Positions 50,948 to 59,313 of a DNA stretch of 64,000 nucleotides are shown here, in pieces. The stretch's first letter is position 1, and each line of letters starts with the position of its first letter. A program made the translations under genes and the position numbers. This DNA is from JACKII01 sp041687435 (GTDB lineage: Bacteria; Pseudomonadota; Alphaproteobacteria; Bin95): contig JAWLBX010000005.1 in assembly GCA_041687435.1 (NCBI GenBank), positions 152,098 to 216,097 on the forward strand, read 5' to 3'. The notes under the pieces are model-generated. The model saw only the letters and a list, made by a program, of their open reading frames with translations. It was not told the DNA's origin and ran no database searches.

Positions 50948-52509
50948 GCGCGATGAACACCCAGGGGCGGGCGACGCGTCCGGCCGCCGCCAACGACGAT
51001 GCCACGAATGGCGCGACGGAAACCTTCACCGGCAACCGCGCGCTGCACCTGGAAGAAAAGCTGATCTTCGAAGAGGATGCGCCCGGCCGCAGCGGCGTGG
51101 ACTTTCCGGAGCCGCCGGCGGTGGCGGACCGGATGGGCGGCCTTGCCCGCGGCGCGCCCGTGGGGCTGCCCGGGTTGAGCGAGCCGCAGGTCGTGCGCCA
51201 TTACACCCGCCTGTCGCAGAAAAACTATGCCATCGACGCGGGCCTGTTCCCGCTCGGCTCCTGCACGATGAAGCACAATCCGCGCCTGAACGAGCGGATG
51301 GCGCGGCTGCCGGGCTTTGCCGATTTGCACCCGATGCAGCCGGAGGCCACCATCCAGGGTGCGCTGGAACTGATGGAGCAACTCTCGCACTGGATCCTGA
51401 CGCTGACCGGCATGCCGGCAGTGGCGCTGTCGCCCGGCGCCGGCGCCCATGGCGAGCTGACCGGGATGATGGCGATCCGCGCGGCGTTGGAACACAAGGG
51501 CGAGGCCGGCAAGCGGCGGCGCGTGCTGGTGCCGGCCTCGGCGCATGGTACGAACCCGGCTACCGCAGCGGCGCTTGGCTTTACGGTGGATACCATCGAC
51601 GAGGACGAGCACGGCCGGGTCGACCTCAAAGCCTTTGAGGCGATGTTGAGCGATGACGTCGCGGCAATCATGCTGACCAACCCGAACACCTGCGGCGTGT
51701 TCGAGTACGATATCCGCCGGATTGCTGACGCCTTGCACGAGGCGGGCGGCTACTTCTACTGCGACGGCGCGAACTTCAACGCCATCGTCGGCCGGGTCCG
51801 CCCGGGCGATCTGGGCGTCGATGCGATGCACCTGAACCTGCACAAGACATTTTCCACGCCGCACGGCGGCGGCGGTCCGGGCAGCGGGCCGGTGGTGTAT
51901 TCCGACGCGCTGGCGGCTTATGCGCCCGTGCCGCGCATCCAGAAAAACGCCGATGGCACGCTCAGCCTGATCGAACAGGTGGAAGGCGAGGCGGCCCAGG
52001 CGTTCGGCCGGGTCAAAGGCTTCCACGGCCAGATGGGCATGTTCGTGCGCGCACTCACCTATATGATGAGCCACGGCGCGGACGGCTTGCGCCAGGTGGC
52101 GGAAGACGCGGTGCTCAACGCCAACTACCTGAAGGCACGCCTCAAGGGTGAGTTCTCGCTGCCCTATGGCGACGAGGGCCCGTGCATGCACGAGGTGCTG
52201 TTCGACGACAGCTTCCTGAAGGGCACCGGCGTTTCCACGCTCGACTTCGCCAAGGCGATGATCGACGAAGGCTTCCACCCGATGACCATGTATTTCCCGC
52301 TGGTCGTCCACGGCGCCATGCTGATCGAGCCGACAGAGACGGAAACCAAGGGAGCGCTGGACGAGTTCGCGGACGCCCTGCTGGACTTGGCACGCGCTGC
52401 CAAGGCAGGCGATGCCGAGCGTTTCACCCAGGCGCCGCGCTACGCCCCGCGCAAACGCCTGGACGAGACACAGGCCGCCCGCAAGCCTGTGCTGCGTTGG
52501 CAGGCATAG
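50944..52509 (+). CDS. gcvPB: Glycine dehydrogenase (decarboxylating) subunit 2
   Basis: A 521-residue PLP enzyme, the catalytic half of the split P-protein. The cofactor Lys301 is in HLNLHKTFSTPHGGGGPGSG. Other typical segments are FPLGSCTMKHNPRLNE and LVPASAHGTNPATAA. ATGA overlap with subunit 1 ensures equal translation. The split form is common in alphaproteobacteria, whereas many bacteria have one fused P-protein. No lpd gene follows; the L-protein must come from elsewhere. Confidence 0.97.
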   Translation: MSAMNTQGRATRPAAANDDATNGATETFTGNRALHLEEKLIFEEDAPGRSGVDFPEPPAVADRMGGLARGAPVGLPGLSEPQVVRHYTRLSQKNYAIDAGLFPLGSCTMKHNPRLNERMARLPGFADLHPMQPEATIQGALELMEQLSHWILTLTGMPAVALSPGAGAHGELTGMMAIRAALEHKGEAGKRRRVLVPASAHGTNPATAAALGFTVDTIDEDEHGRVDLKAFEAMLSDDVAAIMLTNPNTCGVFEYDIRRIADALHEAGGYFYCDGANFNAIVGRVRPGDLGVDAMHLNLHKTFSTPHGGGGPGSGPVVYSDALAAYAPVPRIQKNADGTLSLIEQVEGEAAQAFGRVKGFHGQMGMFVRALTYMMSHGADGLRQVAEDAVLNANYLKARLKGEFSLPYGDEGPCMHEVLFDDSFLKGTGVSTLDFAKAMIDEGFHPMTMYFPLVVHGAMLIEPTETETKGALDEFADALLDLARAAKAGDAERFTQAPRYAPRKRLDETQAARKPVLRWQA

Positions 52510-52616
52510 GATAACCGGCGCAGGCCCCCGTATTAGGGCTTGCGCCGGTGCCAGATTGCAGGCTTTAGAGGCGCCGCGCGCATTTCAAGCCCATCGCGTT
52601 GGGAGCCTGCAATTTC

Positions 52617-53831
52617 ATGGTTTCATCGGTCGATATCGCGGTCATCGGCGCCGGCGCCGCCGGGATTGCTGCTGCGCGGGCATTGCGGGGCGGAGAGGTT
52701 TCTTTCGTCGTGCTGGAGGCCGCGGCGCGGCTTGGCGGGCGGGCGCTGACGGATCACTCGCTGGGTTATCCGCTGGATTTGGGCTGCACCTGGCTGCACT
52801 CCGCCGACCGCAACCCGCTGGCCGATCGCGATCCGCAGCAATACGGTCGCGAGGCCAGACGGTCCGGCCTGTTTCTGGACGAGGCCGGGCGCTGGGCGAC
52901 CGCGGCGGAGCGCGCCGCGCATGATGCCTATCTGGACCGGTGCGAGGCTGCGATCGAAGCCGCCGCTGCACGCGGCGAAGACCGGCCCGTTGCTGGCGTC
53001 CTGCCGGAGGATCCGCAGTGGCGGCGGCATTTCGAATGGTGGTGCGGTGCCTATACCAGCGTCGGCAGCGCCGAATTGGGGGCGCTGGATTGGACGCGGT
53101 ATGTCGATACCGACCGGAACTGGACCGTGCCGCACGGCATGGGCACGCACATCATCCGCCGCGCCGCGGGCCTGCCCATTCAAAGGCAGGCGCCGGTGCT
53201 GGCCGTGGACCGCAGCGGCCCTCGGGTGCGGTTGCTGACGCCCGCCGGTATGCTGGAAGCCAGAGCCGTGATCCTCACCGCCGGGACCGAGGCACTGAAG
53301 CGCATTTGCTTTATCCCCGCCCTGCCGTCTGCGACCGAGGCCGCGATTGACCGGTTGCCGCTCGGCCGGGCGAACAAGGTTTTGGTGCGCTTCGACCGGG
53401 TCGAACCGGATTGGCCGTCGGGCCGCAGCGGCGTGCTGTCAGTATCCGTTGGGCGGTTCGGGCGGCCGGTTGCCGAATCCTTTCTGGAAACCGCCGTGGT
53501 CCGCCAACTGGAGCCGGAAGGGGAGCAGGCGCAGATTGCCTTTGTGATCGAGCAGTACGCCGCGATGTTCGGCAGCGCCGTGCGCTGCCGCGTGCGGGCT
53601 GCCCGGGCCTCTGCCTGGGGGCAGGCGCCGTGGATCTGGGGCGCCTACTCCGCCATGACGCCCGGCGGCGGCGACGCGCGCGCCGACCTGGCGCGGCCCG
53701 TGGACGACCGGCTGTTTTTCGCTGGCGAGGCCACACACCCCACCTTCTTCACCGCCGCGCACGGCGCATGGCTCAGTGGCGAGCGGGCGGCAGCGGAGGC
53801 GCTAAAAGCGTTGCAGGCCCGCCGCCTCTGA
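52617..53831 (+). CDS. Flavin amine oxidase family protein
   Basis: A 404-residue FAD-dependent oxidase. The dinucleotide motif IAVIGAGAAGIAAARAL is at residues 7-23, the second FAD motif ARLGGRALTD near 41-50, and the C-terminal GEATHPTFFTAAHGAWLSGERAA closes the FAD site. It resembles polyamine or monoamine oxidases and other NAD(P)-binding Rossmann proteins of that group. The start MVSSVDIAV at 52617 is used; an ATG six codons earlier is possible. The substrate is unknown, although polyamine genes occur elsewhere in the window. Confidence 0.88.
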   Translation: MVSSVDIAVIGAGAAGIAAARALRGGEVSFVVLEAAARLGGRALTDHSLGYPLDLGCTWLHSADRNPLADRDPQQYGREARRSGLFLDEAGRWATAAERAAHDAYLDRCEAAIEAAAARGEDRPVAGVLPEDPQWRRHFEWWCGAYTSVGSAELGALDWTRYVDTDRNWTVPHGMGTHIIRRAAGLPIQRQAPVLAVDRSGPRVRLLTPAGMLEARAVILTAGTEALKRICFIPALPSATEAAIDRLPLGRANKVLVRFDRVEPDWPSGRSGVLSVSVGRFGRPVAESFLETAVVRQLEPEGEQAQIAFVIEQYAAMFGSAVRCRVRAARASAWGQAPWIWGAYSAMTPGGGDARADLARPVDDRLFFAGEATHPTFFTAAHGAWLSGERAAAEALKALQARRL

Positions 53832-53874
53832 GGCAAACTGTCCCACCGGTGCAACGTCCGAGGGAGCCGGCGCA

Positions 53875-54606
53875 ATGTCCAAATGTCTGGCTGCGTTGAT
53901 GCTGGCTTTGCTGGTCCTCTTGCCTAGCCCGATGCGGGCGGCCGATCCCATGGTTGACCTGGAATTGGTGCTGTTGGCCGATGCTTCCGGCTCGATTGAC
54001 GAGGCGGAAATCCGGTTCCAGCGCGAAGGCTATGCTCTGGCAATCACTGCCCCAGAGGTGCTGAAGGCAATCACCGGCGGCTGGAACCAGAAAATTGCGC
54101 TGACCTATGTGGAATGGGGCGATCAGTCCCATCAGGACGTGGTGGTGCCCTGGATGGTGATCGGCTCGGAGGAGGAGGCCGCAGCGTTCGCCGGAGCCCT
54201 GCGTCAGGCGCCGCGGCGGGCGTTTGGATACAACGCTATCGGCAGCGCCATTGCCTTCGCTCATGACCTGTTGGACGGGAATGCAATCAATGGGTTGCGC
54301 CGGGTGATTGATTTTTCAGCGGATAGCGCTGCGAGTTGGGGCGGCGTTCCGGTCGATCTGGCGCGTGCATCCGCGATTTCCGCCGGCATCACCATCAACG
54401 GCCTGGCGGTCCTCTGCCGCGAGGCAGATTGCAACGGCCGTCCGGTCGGCTACGATCTCGAAGCGGCGTTCGAGCAGATGATCATCGGCGGGCCGGGCGC
54501 CTTCGTCATCACCGCCGACAGCCCGCAGACCTTCGCGGCAGCGGTCAAGCGCAAGCTGATCCTGGAAATTGCGGGCAGCACCGAGCCGCGGTTTGCCGGG
54601 CGTTAA
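53875..54606 (+). CDS. DUF1194 (VWA-like) exported protein
   Basis: A 243-residue protein with a signal peptide (MSKCLAALMLALLVLLPSPMRA). LVLLADASGSIDEAEIRFQREG is a MIDAS-like start (DxSxS), and ALTYVEWGDQ, RRVIDFSADSA and GITINGLAVLCREAD fit the DUF1194 pattern. It probably binds a metal and a partner protein in the periplasm. Its stop codon shares bases with that of the convergent nitrile hydratase accessory gene (TTAA at 54603-54606). Confidence 0.88.
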   Translation: MSKCLAALMLALLVLLPSPMRAADPMVDLELVLLADASGSIDEAEIRFQREGYALAITAPEVLKAITGGWNQKIALTYVEWGDQSHQDVVVPWMVIGSEEEAAAFAGALRQAPRRAFGYNAIGSAIAFAHDLLDGNAINGLRRVIDFSADSAASWGGVPVDLARASAISAGITINGLAVLCREADCNGRPVGYDLEAAFEQMIIGGPGAFVITADSPQTFAAAVKRKLILEIAGSTEPRFAGR

Positions 54607-54971
54607 GCGCCGGCCAGCTTCTCCGCACCCAACACAATCGGCTGGCCGTGCGGGGTGGCCCTGGCAGCGCGATCCCAGGCGGCCTTGCGCTCGACGAGTT
54701 CTTGGGGCGAAGCGGCGCCTTTTTCGGCCACCAGCCGTTCCAGGGTCGCAAGCCAGTGGTGGTAATAGGTTTCGCCCGTGTCGGGGTCGCCTTCGGCCTG
54801 GGCGCGCTTGATCTCCTGCGACAATGCCGCGGCCCATTCCGGCCATGTGAACAGGCCGTTGGCGTGCAGTTGGACCGCCATGGCAAAGGCCTGTGCCTGC
54901 CACGGTTCGGCGAACACCGGTTCGCCATCCTCGCCAAGCGGCTGGCCAGGCAGGGGCTCAGGCTGGTTCAA
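54603..54971 (-). CDS. Nitrile hydratase accessory protein (activator type)
   Basis: A 122-residue protein of the nitrile hydratase accessory or P14K type that helps load cobalt into the alpha subunit. The pattern GEDGEPVFAEPWQAQAFAMA followed by ANGLFTWPEWAAALSQEI and YYHHWLATLERLVAEKGA is clear. The start is probably the TTG at 54971, overlapping the end of nthB by 14 bases. The longer open frame upstream lies within nthB. It is the last gene of the nth group. Confidence 0.85.
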   Translation of the reverse strand: MNQPEPLPGQPLGEDGEPVFAEPWQAQAFAMAVQLHANGLFTWPEWAAALSQEIKRAQAEGDPDTGETYYHHWLATLERLVAEKGAASPQELVERKAAWDRAARATPHGQPIVLGAEKLAGA

Positions 54972-55617
54972 GGTAGGATTCCCATAGGTCGATATAGGCA
55001 CAAGTGCCGGCTTCTGCGTCCGGTCCCCACAAGTCGGTTCCGTCAAATCGGATGTTGTAGAGATGCTGCGGCGCCTCGCCAGCGAACAGGGCATTCGTAT
55101 CCGGGAACACATGCGCGCCATGGGCCAGATGAATGGTGCCGGTCTTGCCGCGGGCATAGCGGGGCAGGCGGGTGTGGGTGGCCGGGTTGATGTTGCGCGT
55201 CCGCACCCGATCGCCGATGTGAAAACGCGGCTTTGCCTCCACCGGCCGTTCGCTTGGCCCGCCCTTGGCCAAAGCCTTGGTCACGTCGCCGGCTTTCAGT
55301 ATGCGGGCCTCCGCCTTCGGTTCCAATTCCACCTGGCCGCTTGCGATCTCGCGCGGGGTTGCCATGCTGCGCTCGACCAGCAATTGCTCCAACCCAAACA
55401 GCCAATGTTCGTAATAGCCGGTGGCCAGGTATTCGGCGGGCGGCATCTGCTCGCGGGCAAAGCGGCTGGCGTCGATATTCCACTGGCCGGTGAAGCCGGC
55501 TGCCAGCGTTAGCGCGAAGCAGCGCCGTTCCCACGGCGCATGGAACAGAGGTTCGTCAGGATCGGGGTTGATTGGGCCGAAGCCATGCATGCCGCCCAAA
55601 TCGTGTGCGCCGTTCAT
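54958..55617 (-). CDS. nthB: Nitrile hydratase subunit beta
   Basis: A 219-residue beta subunit. MNGAHDLGGMHGFGPINPDP is the standard start. YYEHWLFGLEQLLVERSM and the C-terminal SH3-like half FHIGDRVRTRNINPATHTRL complete the family pattern, followed by LYNIRFDGTDLWG. It pairs with the alpha subunit to form the active site that hydrates nitriles to amides. It lies four bases downstream of nthA. Confidence 0.95.
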   Translation of the reverse strand: MNGAHDLGGMHGFGPINPDPDEPLFHAPWERRCFALTLAAGFTGQWNIDASRFAREQMPPAEYLATGYYEHWLFGLEQLLVERSMATPREIASGQVELEPKAEARILKAGDVTKALAKGGPSERPVEAKPRFHIGDRVRTRNINPATHTRLPRYARGKTGTIHLAHGAHVFPDTNALFAGEAPQHLYNIRFDGTDLWGPDAEAGTCAYIDLWESYLEPA

Positions 55618-55621
55618 GGTC

Positions 55622-56269
55622 TCAACCTTCCGCTGCCGGGCGGCGCGGCAGGCCGACGCCGATCATCGAATCGCGCGTGACCCAATCTGCCAGTTCCGTT
55701 TCGCCCAGGCCCTGCGCTTCCTCCGGCTGCTGCGGCAGGACCAAATAGCGGATTTCCGCGGTCGAATCCCAGACCCGCGCCTCGGTCTCCGCCGGCAGGC
55801 TGACGCCGAATTCAGCCAGAACGGCGCGCGGTTGCATCACGGCCCTGGCGCGGTAGGGGGCAGCCTTGTACCAAGTGGGCGGCAGGCCCAGCACCGGCCA
55901 CGGGTAGCAGGAACAGAGCGTGCAGACGACCATGTTGTGCACCTTGGCCGTGTTCTCCACCACCACCATGTGCTCGCCCTGCCGGCCGGTAAAACCGAGC
56001 GAGGCTATGGCGGCCGTAGCGTCCTGCAGCAGCCAGTCCTTGAATGCCGGGTCGGTCCAGGCTTTTGCGACCACCTGGGCGCCGTTGCGCGGGCCGACCT
56101 TGGTCTCGTAGGTGTCGATCAGCGCGTCGAGTGCGGCGGGATCGGCATAACCTTTCTCCACCATCAGCGATTCCAGCGTCCGCACCCGCAATTCCAGGTC
56201 CGAAAGTTCTGAATGCCCGTGATCGTGGCTGTGGTCGTGCCCGTGGCTGTGGTCGTGGCTATGGGGCAT
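55622..56269 (-). CDS. nthA: Nitrile hydratase subunit alpha, cobalt type, with His-rich N-terminus
   Basis: A 215-residue catalytic subunit. The metal motif VCTLCSC (Cys116, Thr117, Cys119, Ser120, Cys121) has Thr where iron enzymes have Ser, so cobalt is expected. Residues 3-19 carry His at every odd position, nine in all, alternating with Ser, Asp or Gly; this tail could hold or pass metal. WTDPAFKDWLLQDATAAIAS and PYRARAVMQPRAVLAEFG are typical. GGAG precedes the ATG. It starts 84 bases after phnE on the same strand. Confidence 0.95.
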   Translation of the reverse strand: MPHSHDHSHGHDHSHDHGHSELSDLELRVRTLESLMVEKGYADPAALDALIDTYETKVGPRNGAQVVAKAWTDPAFKDWLLQDATAAIASLGFTGRQGEHMVVVENTAKVHNMVVCTLCSCYPWPVLGLPPTWYKAAPYRARAVMQPRAVLAEFGVSLPAETEARVWDSTAEIRYLVLPQQPEEAQGLGETELADWVTRDSMIGVGLPRRPAAEG

Positions 56270-56353
56270 GGCGGCGCTGCTCCGGCAGTGACAGGCGAAA
56301 ACATATCGTCAATCTGACAGAGCCTGTGCCGCGCGGAAACCCCTTTGCCCAGG

Positions 56354-57247
56354 TCAGCCGGGCGGGTTCGCGAGGACCAATTCGATGCCGATCACCAATG
56401 CCGCCAGAAAGGCCGAATAGGCGATGAAGCGGCCATGCTGCACGCCCTCGATAATCACCCGGCGCAGGAAATTGCCGAACACATCCAGCAGGGAAACGGT
56501 CGCCAGGATGATCAGCAGAATGGCAGCGCCTGAGCCATAGTCGAAGCCGCGCAGGCTTTCCGACAACGACATGCCGATGCCGCCTGCGCCGACAATCCCC
56601 AGCACCGTCGCCGAGCGCACGTTCGCCTCGAACCGATAGAGGGAAAAGGAAATCCACAGCGGCAGCACCTGCGGGATGACGCCGAAAATGATTTCCTGAA
56701 GGCGCGAGGCGCCGGTGGCGCGAATGCCCTCCACCGGCCGCGGGTCGATGGCTTCCACCGCTTCGGAGAACAGTTTGGCGAGCGTGCCGGTGGTGTGGAC
56801 GGCCAGCGCCATGACACCGGCAAGCGGGCCGAGGCCGACCGCAGCGACAAAAATCAGTGCGAACACCAGCTCGTTGATTGCGCGCAATGCGTCCATCAGG
56901 CGGCGCACCGGGAATGGAAGCCAAGCGGGCGCAACATTGGTGGAGGACATCAGTCCGAACGGGACCGCCAGAAGTATGGACAGGAACGAACCCCAGACCG
57001 CCATCTGTACCGTTTCAAGCATCAGATCCAGGTATGTCCGCCAATAGCGGAAATTCGGTTCGAAAAAATCGCCCAGCAGCATCGCCATGTTGCCGCCGCC
57101 GGTAAAAATCTCGCCCAGCCGGTTCATGTCGGCCGGGCCAAAGCTCCAGACCAGCAATACGGCAAACCCGCCCCAGCAGAGATAGTCAAAAATCCGTTCC
57201 TTGCGGGTCGGCATGGGAATGGGAATATCGCGGGCGGGCGCGGTCAT
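56354..57247 (-). CDS. phnE: Phosphonate-type ABC transporter permease
   Basis: A 297-residue inner-membrane permease of the PhnE family. About six hydrophobic segments are visible, with the cytoplasmic loop EAVEAIDPRPVEGIRATGAS (EAA motif form) near residues 160-180 and VGAGGIGMSLSESLRGFDYG after it. With PhnC and PhnD it imports phosphonate, phosphite or a related anion. No phosphonate-degrading genes are in the window; nitrile hydratase genes follow. Substrate assignment is therefore uncertain. Confidence 0.88.
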   Translation of the reverse strand: MTAPARDIPIPMPTRKERIFDYLCWGGFAVLLVWSFGPADMNRLGEIFTGGGNMAMLLGDFFEPNFRYWRTYLDLMLETVQMAVWGSFLSILLAVPFGLMSSTNVAPAWLPFPVRRLMDALRAINELVFALIFVAAVGLGPLAGVMALAVHTTGTLAKLFSEAVEAIDPRPVEGIRATGASRLQEIIFGVIPQVLPLWISFSLYRFEANVRSATVLGIVGAGGIGMSLSESLRGFDYGSGAAILLIILATVSLLDVFGNFLRRVIIEGVQHGRFIAYSAFLAALVIGIELVLANPPG

Positions 57248-57319
57248 GATAAAATCCTTAAACCTGAAACAACACCGGGCGGCTAGAGCCGCCCGGCAAC
57301 CGGTTCGTTCGGTTTTTGC

Positions 57320-58327
57320 TTACTTGCGCGGGCGGGCTTCGGCCGCGGCCCGCACCGCTTCCAGCTTCGCGTTGATTTCCGCGATCTTCTCTACCTTCTG
57401 CTCGGCCGAGTAGGTTTCGTCGGCTTCGAACGACATGCGCTGGCGGATCAGGTCCATCTCATAGAACGGCCAGAGCTGCGCATTGGACGAGGGGACGAAC
57501 GGCCCCATGTCGATGGCGGCCAGCACCTCCCGCGCTTCCTTCACCTCGGCATCGGAGCCGTGGCGGCCATAGGTCATGAAGAAGGACATGACCTTGGCTT
57601 TCAGGTCCGCATTCAGTTCCGGGCGCCATGCCATCGGATCGGACGCGATCAGCGGCGAACGCCAGATTTCTTTAACCTGCTCGAAGAATTGCGGGTTTTT
57701 CTCTTTCAGGCGGGAATAGAGACCAGTGGAGGATGCCACCGCGGCATCCACGCGTTTGGTCGCGACCGAGATCAGGTTGGTCTCGTGGTTGGCGTTCAGC
57801 ACCGTCTTGAAACAGTCTTTCGGGTTCACGCCTTCCTTTGCGAACACAAAGGTGGACGGCACCAGAAAGCCGGAGGTCGAATTCGGATCGCCGAGACCGA
57901 AGTTCAGCGTCTGGTCGCATTTCATGACGTCGTCATAGGTCAGGCCGGAATCCTTGTGCGTGACCATGACCGACCAATAGCCCTGTTCGCCGTTGGCTTC
58001 GGTGGATTGCGCAAAGATTTCCGCCCCGGCCCGGTCAACCGCGACCATGGCGGATTTGTTGCCGTACCAGGCGATATCCACCTTATCGAACCGCATGGCC
58101 TCGATCACGCCCGCATAGTCGGAAGCGAAAAACGGCTTAACCGGCAGGCCCACGGCTTTTTCCAGCGCGACCAGGAACGGCCCCCATTTTTCGCGCTGCG
58201 CCGAACTTGACTCGGTCGCGATGATGCCGAACGAGAGTTCGGCCGGGTTTTCGCGCTCGGCCATGGCCGGCTGTATGAGGCCGGCCGCAAGCAAGGCCGC
58301 GGCGGCAAGGCGGGTCAACGGATTCAT
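57320..58327 (-). CDS. phnD: Phosphonate-type ABC transporter substrate-binding protein
   Basis: A 335-residue periplasmic binding protein. Residues 1-23 form a signal peptide (MNPLTRLAAAALLAAGLIQPAMA). The PhnD pattern is LSFGIIATESSSAQREKWGP, FASDYAGVIEAMRFDKVDIAWYG, and NFGLGDPNSTSGFLVPSTF, which holds the anion-binding Ser/Thr. The start MNPLTRLAAA at 58327 is preferred over 23 extra codons. It lies between phnC and phnE. Confidence 0.9.
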   Translation of the reverse strand: MNPLTRLAAAALLAAGLIQPAMAERENPAELSFGIIATESSSAQREKWGPFLVALEKAVGLPVKPFFASDYAGVIEAMRFDKVDIAWYGNKSAMVAVDRAGAEIFAQSTEANGEQGYWSVMVTHKDSGLTYDDVMKCDQTLNFGLGDPNSTSGFLVPSTFVFAKEGVNPKDCFKTVLNANHETNLISVATKRVDAAVASSTGLYSRLKEKNPQFFEQVKEIWRSPLIASDPMAWRPELNADLKAKVMSFFMTYGRHGSDAEVKEAREVLAAIDMGPFVPSSNAQLWPFYEMDLIRQRMSFEADETYSAEQKVEKIAEINAKLEAVRAAAEARPRK

Positions 58328-58371
58328 AGCGGTGATATCCTCGTATTGAATTTGTTGAAGGTATGCGGTGG

Positions 58372-59208
58372 TCAGGCGACGGCGGCGATCGGACAATCGC
58401 GGAAATCGTCGGCATCCGGCAGGATCAGCTCTTCGCTGGCCTCGCCATAGATTTCGCGCAGGAATGGCGCGGTCAGTTCGCGGCTGCGGCCGTCGAAAAC
58501 GATTTGTCCATCGCGCATGGCAATGGTGCGCGGGCAGTAGCGCCGGGCGTATTCCACTTGGTGCAGCGATACGAGCACGGCGGCGCCGTCTTCGCGGTTG
58601 ATTTCCGCCAGAACTTCCATGACGCGCCGGGCGGAGGTGGGGTCGAGCGAGGCAATCGGCTCGTCCGCCAGGATCGCGCGGGCTTCCTGAACCAAGCAGC
58701 GGGCGATGGCGGCGCGTTGTTGCTGGCCGCCGGAAAGTGTGGCTGCGCGTTGACGGGCCGTTGCCTCGATGCCGACGCGGCCCAGCGCGGTCATGGCGAG
58801 TTGCTTTTCATCCCGGTTGAACATCATCAGCGCGCCGCGCGTCCGGGACATGCGGCCGAGTCGGCCAGCCAGCACGTTGTTCAGAACGGATAGCCGTGGC
58901 ACTAGGTTGAATTGCTGGAAAATCACACCCAGGTGCCGGCGCACCTGCGCCACGCTGGGGGCGATCCGGCCGCCGGATTGCACCGGGTTGCCAAAGACGG
59001 TGACTTCGCCACCACTTTCGCCCCTATCACCGGCGATCAGGCCGCCGATATGCCGGATCAGCGTGGACTTGCCGGAGCCGGAGGCGCCGATCAGCGCCAC
59101 CATCTCTCCCGGGCGGATGTCGAGGTCGACCGAACGCAACGCACGATGGCCATTGCCGAAGGTCTTGGACAGGCCGCGAACCTGTATTGTGTGGGTAGCT
59201 GTCATCAT
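58372..59208 (-). CDS. phnC: Phosphonate-type ABC transporter ATP-binding protein
   Basis: A 278-residue ATPase. The Walker A GASGSGKST lies near residues 40-48, the Q-loop in IFQQFNLVPRLSVLNNVLAGRLG, the signature LSGGQQQRAAIARCL, Walker B AILADEPIASLDP and the switch His in LVSLHQVEYA. It is the first gene of the phnC-phnD-phnE group. The first or second Met of MMTATHT could be the start. The C-terminal tail (EELILPDADDFRDCPIAAVA) extends beyond the core. Confidence 0.92.
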   Translation of the reverse strand: MMTATHTIQVRGLSKTFGNGHRALRSVDLDIRPGEMVALIGASGSGKSTLIRHIGGLIAGDRGESGGEVTVFGNPVQSGGRIAPSVAQVRRHLGVIFQQFNLVPRLSVLNNVLAGRLGRMSRTRGALMMFNRDEKQLAMTALGRVGIEATARQRAATLSGGQQQRAAIARCLVQEARAILADEPIASLDPTSARRVMEVLAEINREDGAAVLVSLHQVEYARRYCPRTIAMRDGQIVFDGRSRELTAPFLREIYGEASEELILPDADDFRDCPIAAVA

Positions 59209-59313
59209 GGGACAGGCTACCTAGGCAGGGGATGTGACAGCCGCTTTGCAGAAATGTGAAGATTCTGTTGAGGTGCGGGCTAGGATGCTTCCCGGCCCGC
59301 CGCCCGGTGGTTT

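Noticed and set aside
54603..55157. A 184-residue form of the nitrile hydratase accessory protein
   Set aside because: The first 62 residues lie inside nthB in another frame and have no similarity; the TTG at 54971 gives the usual length.
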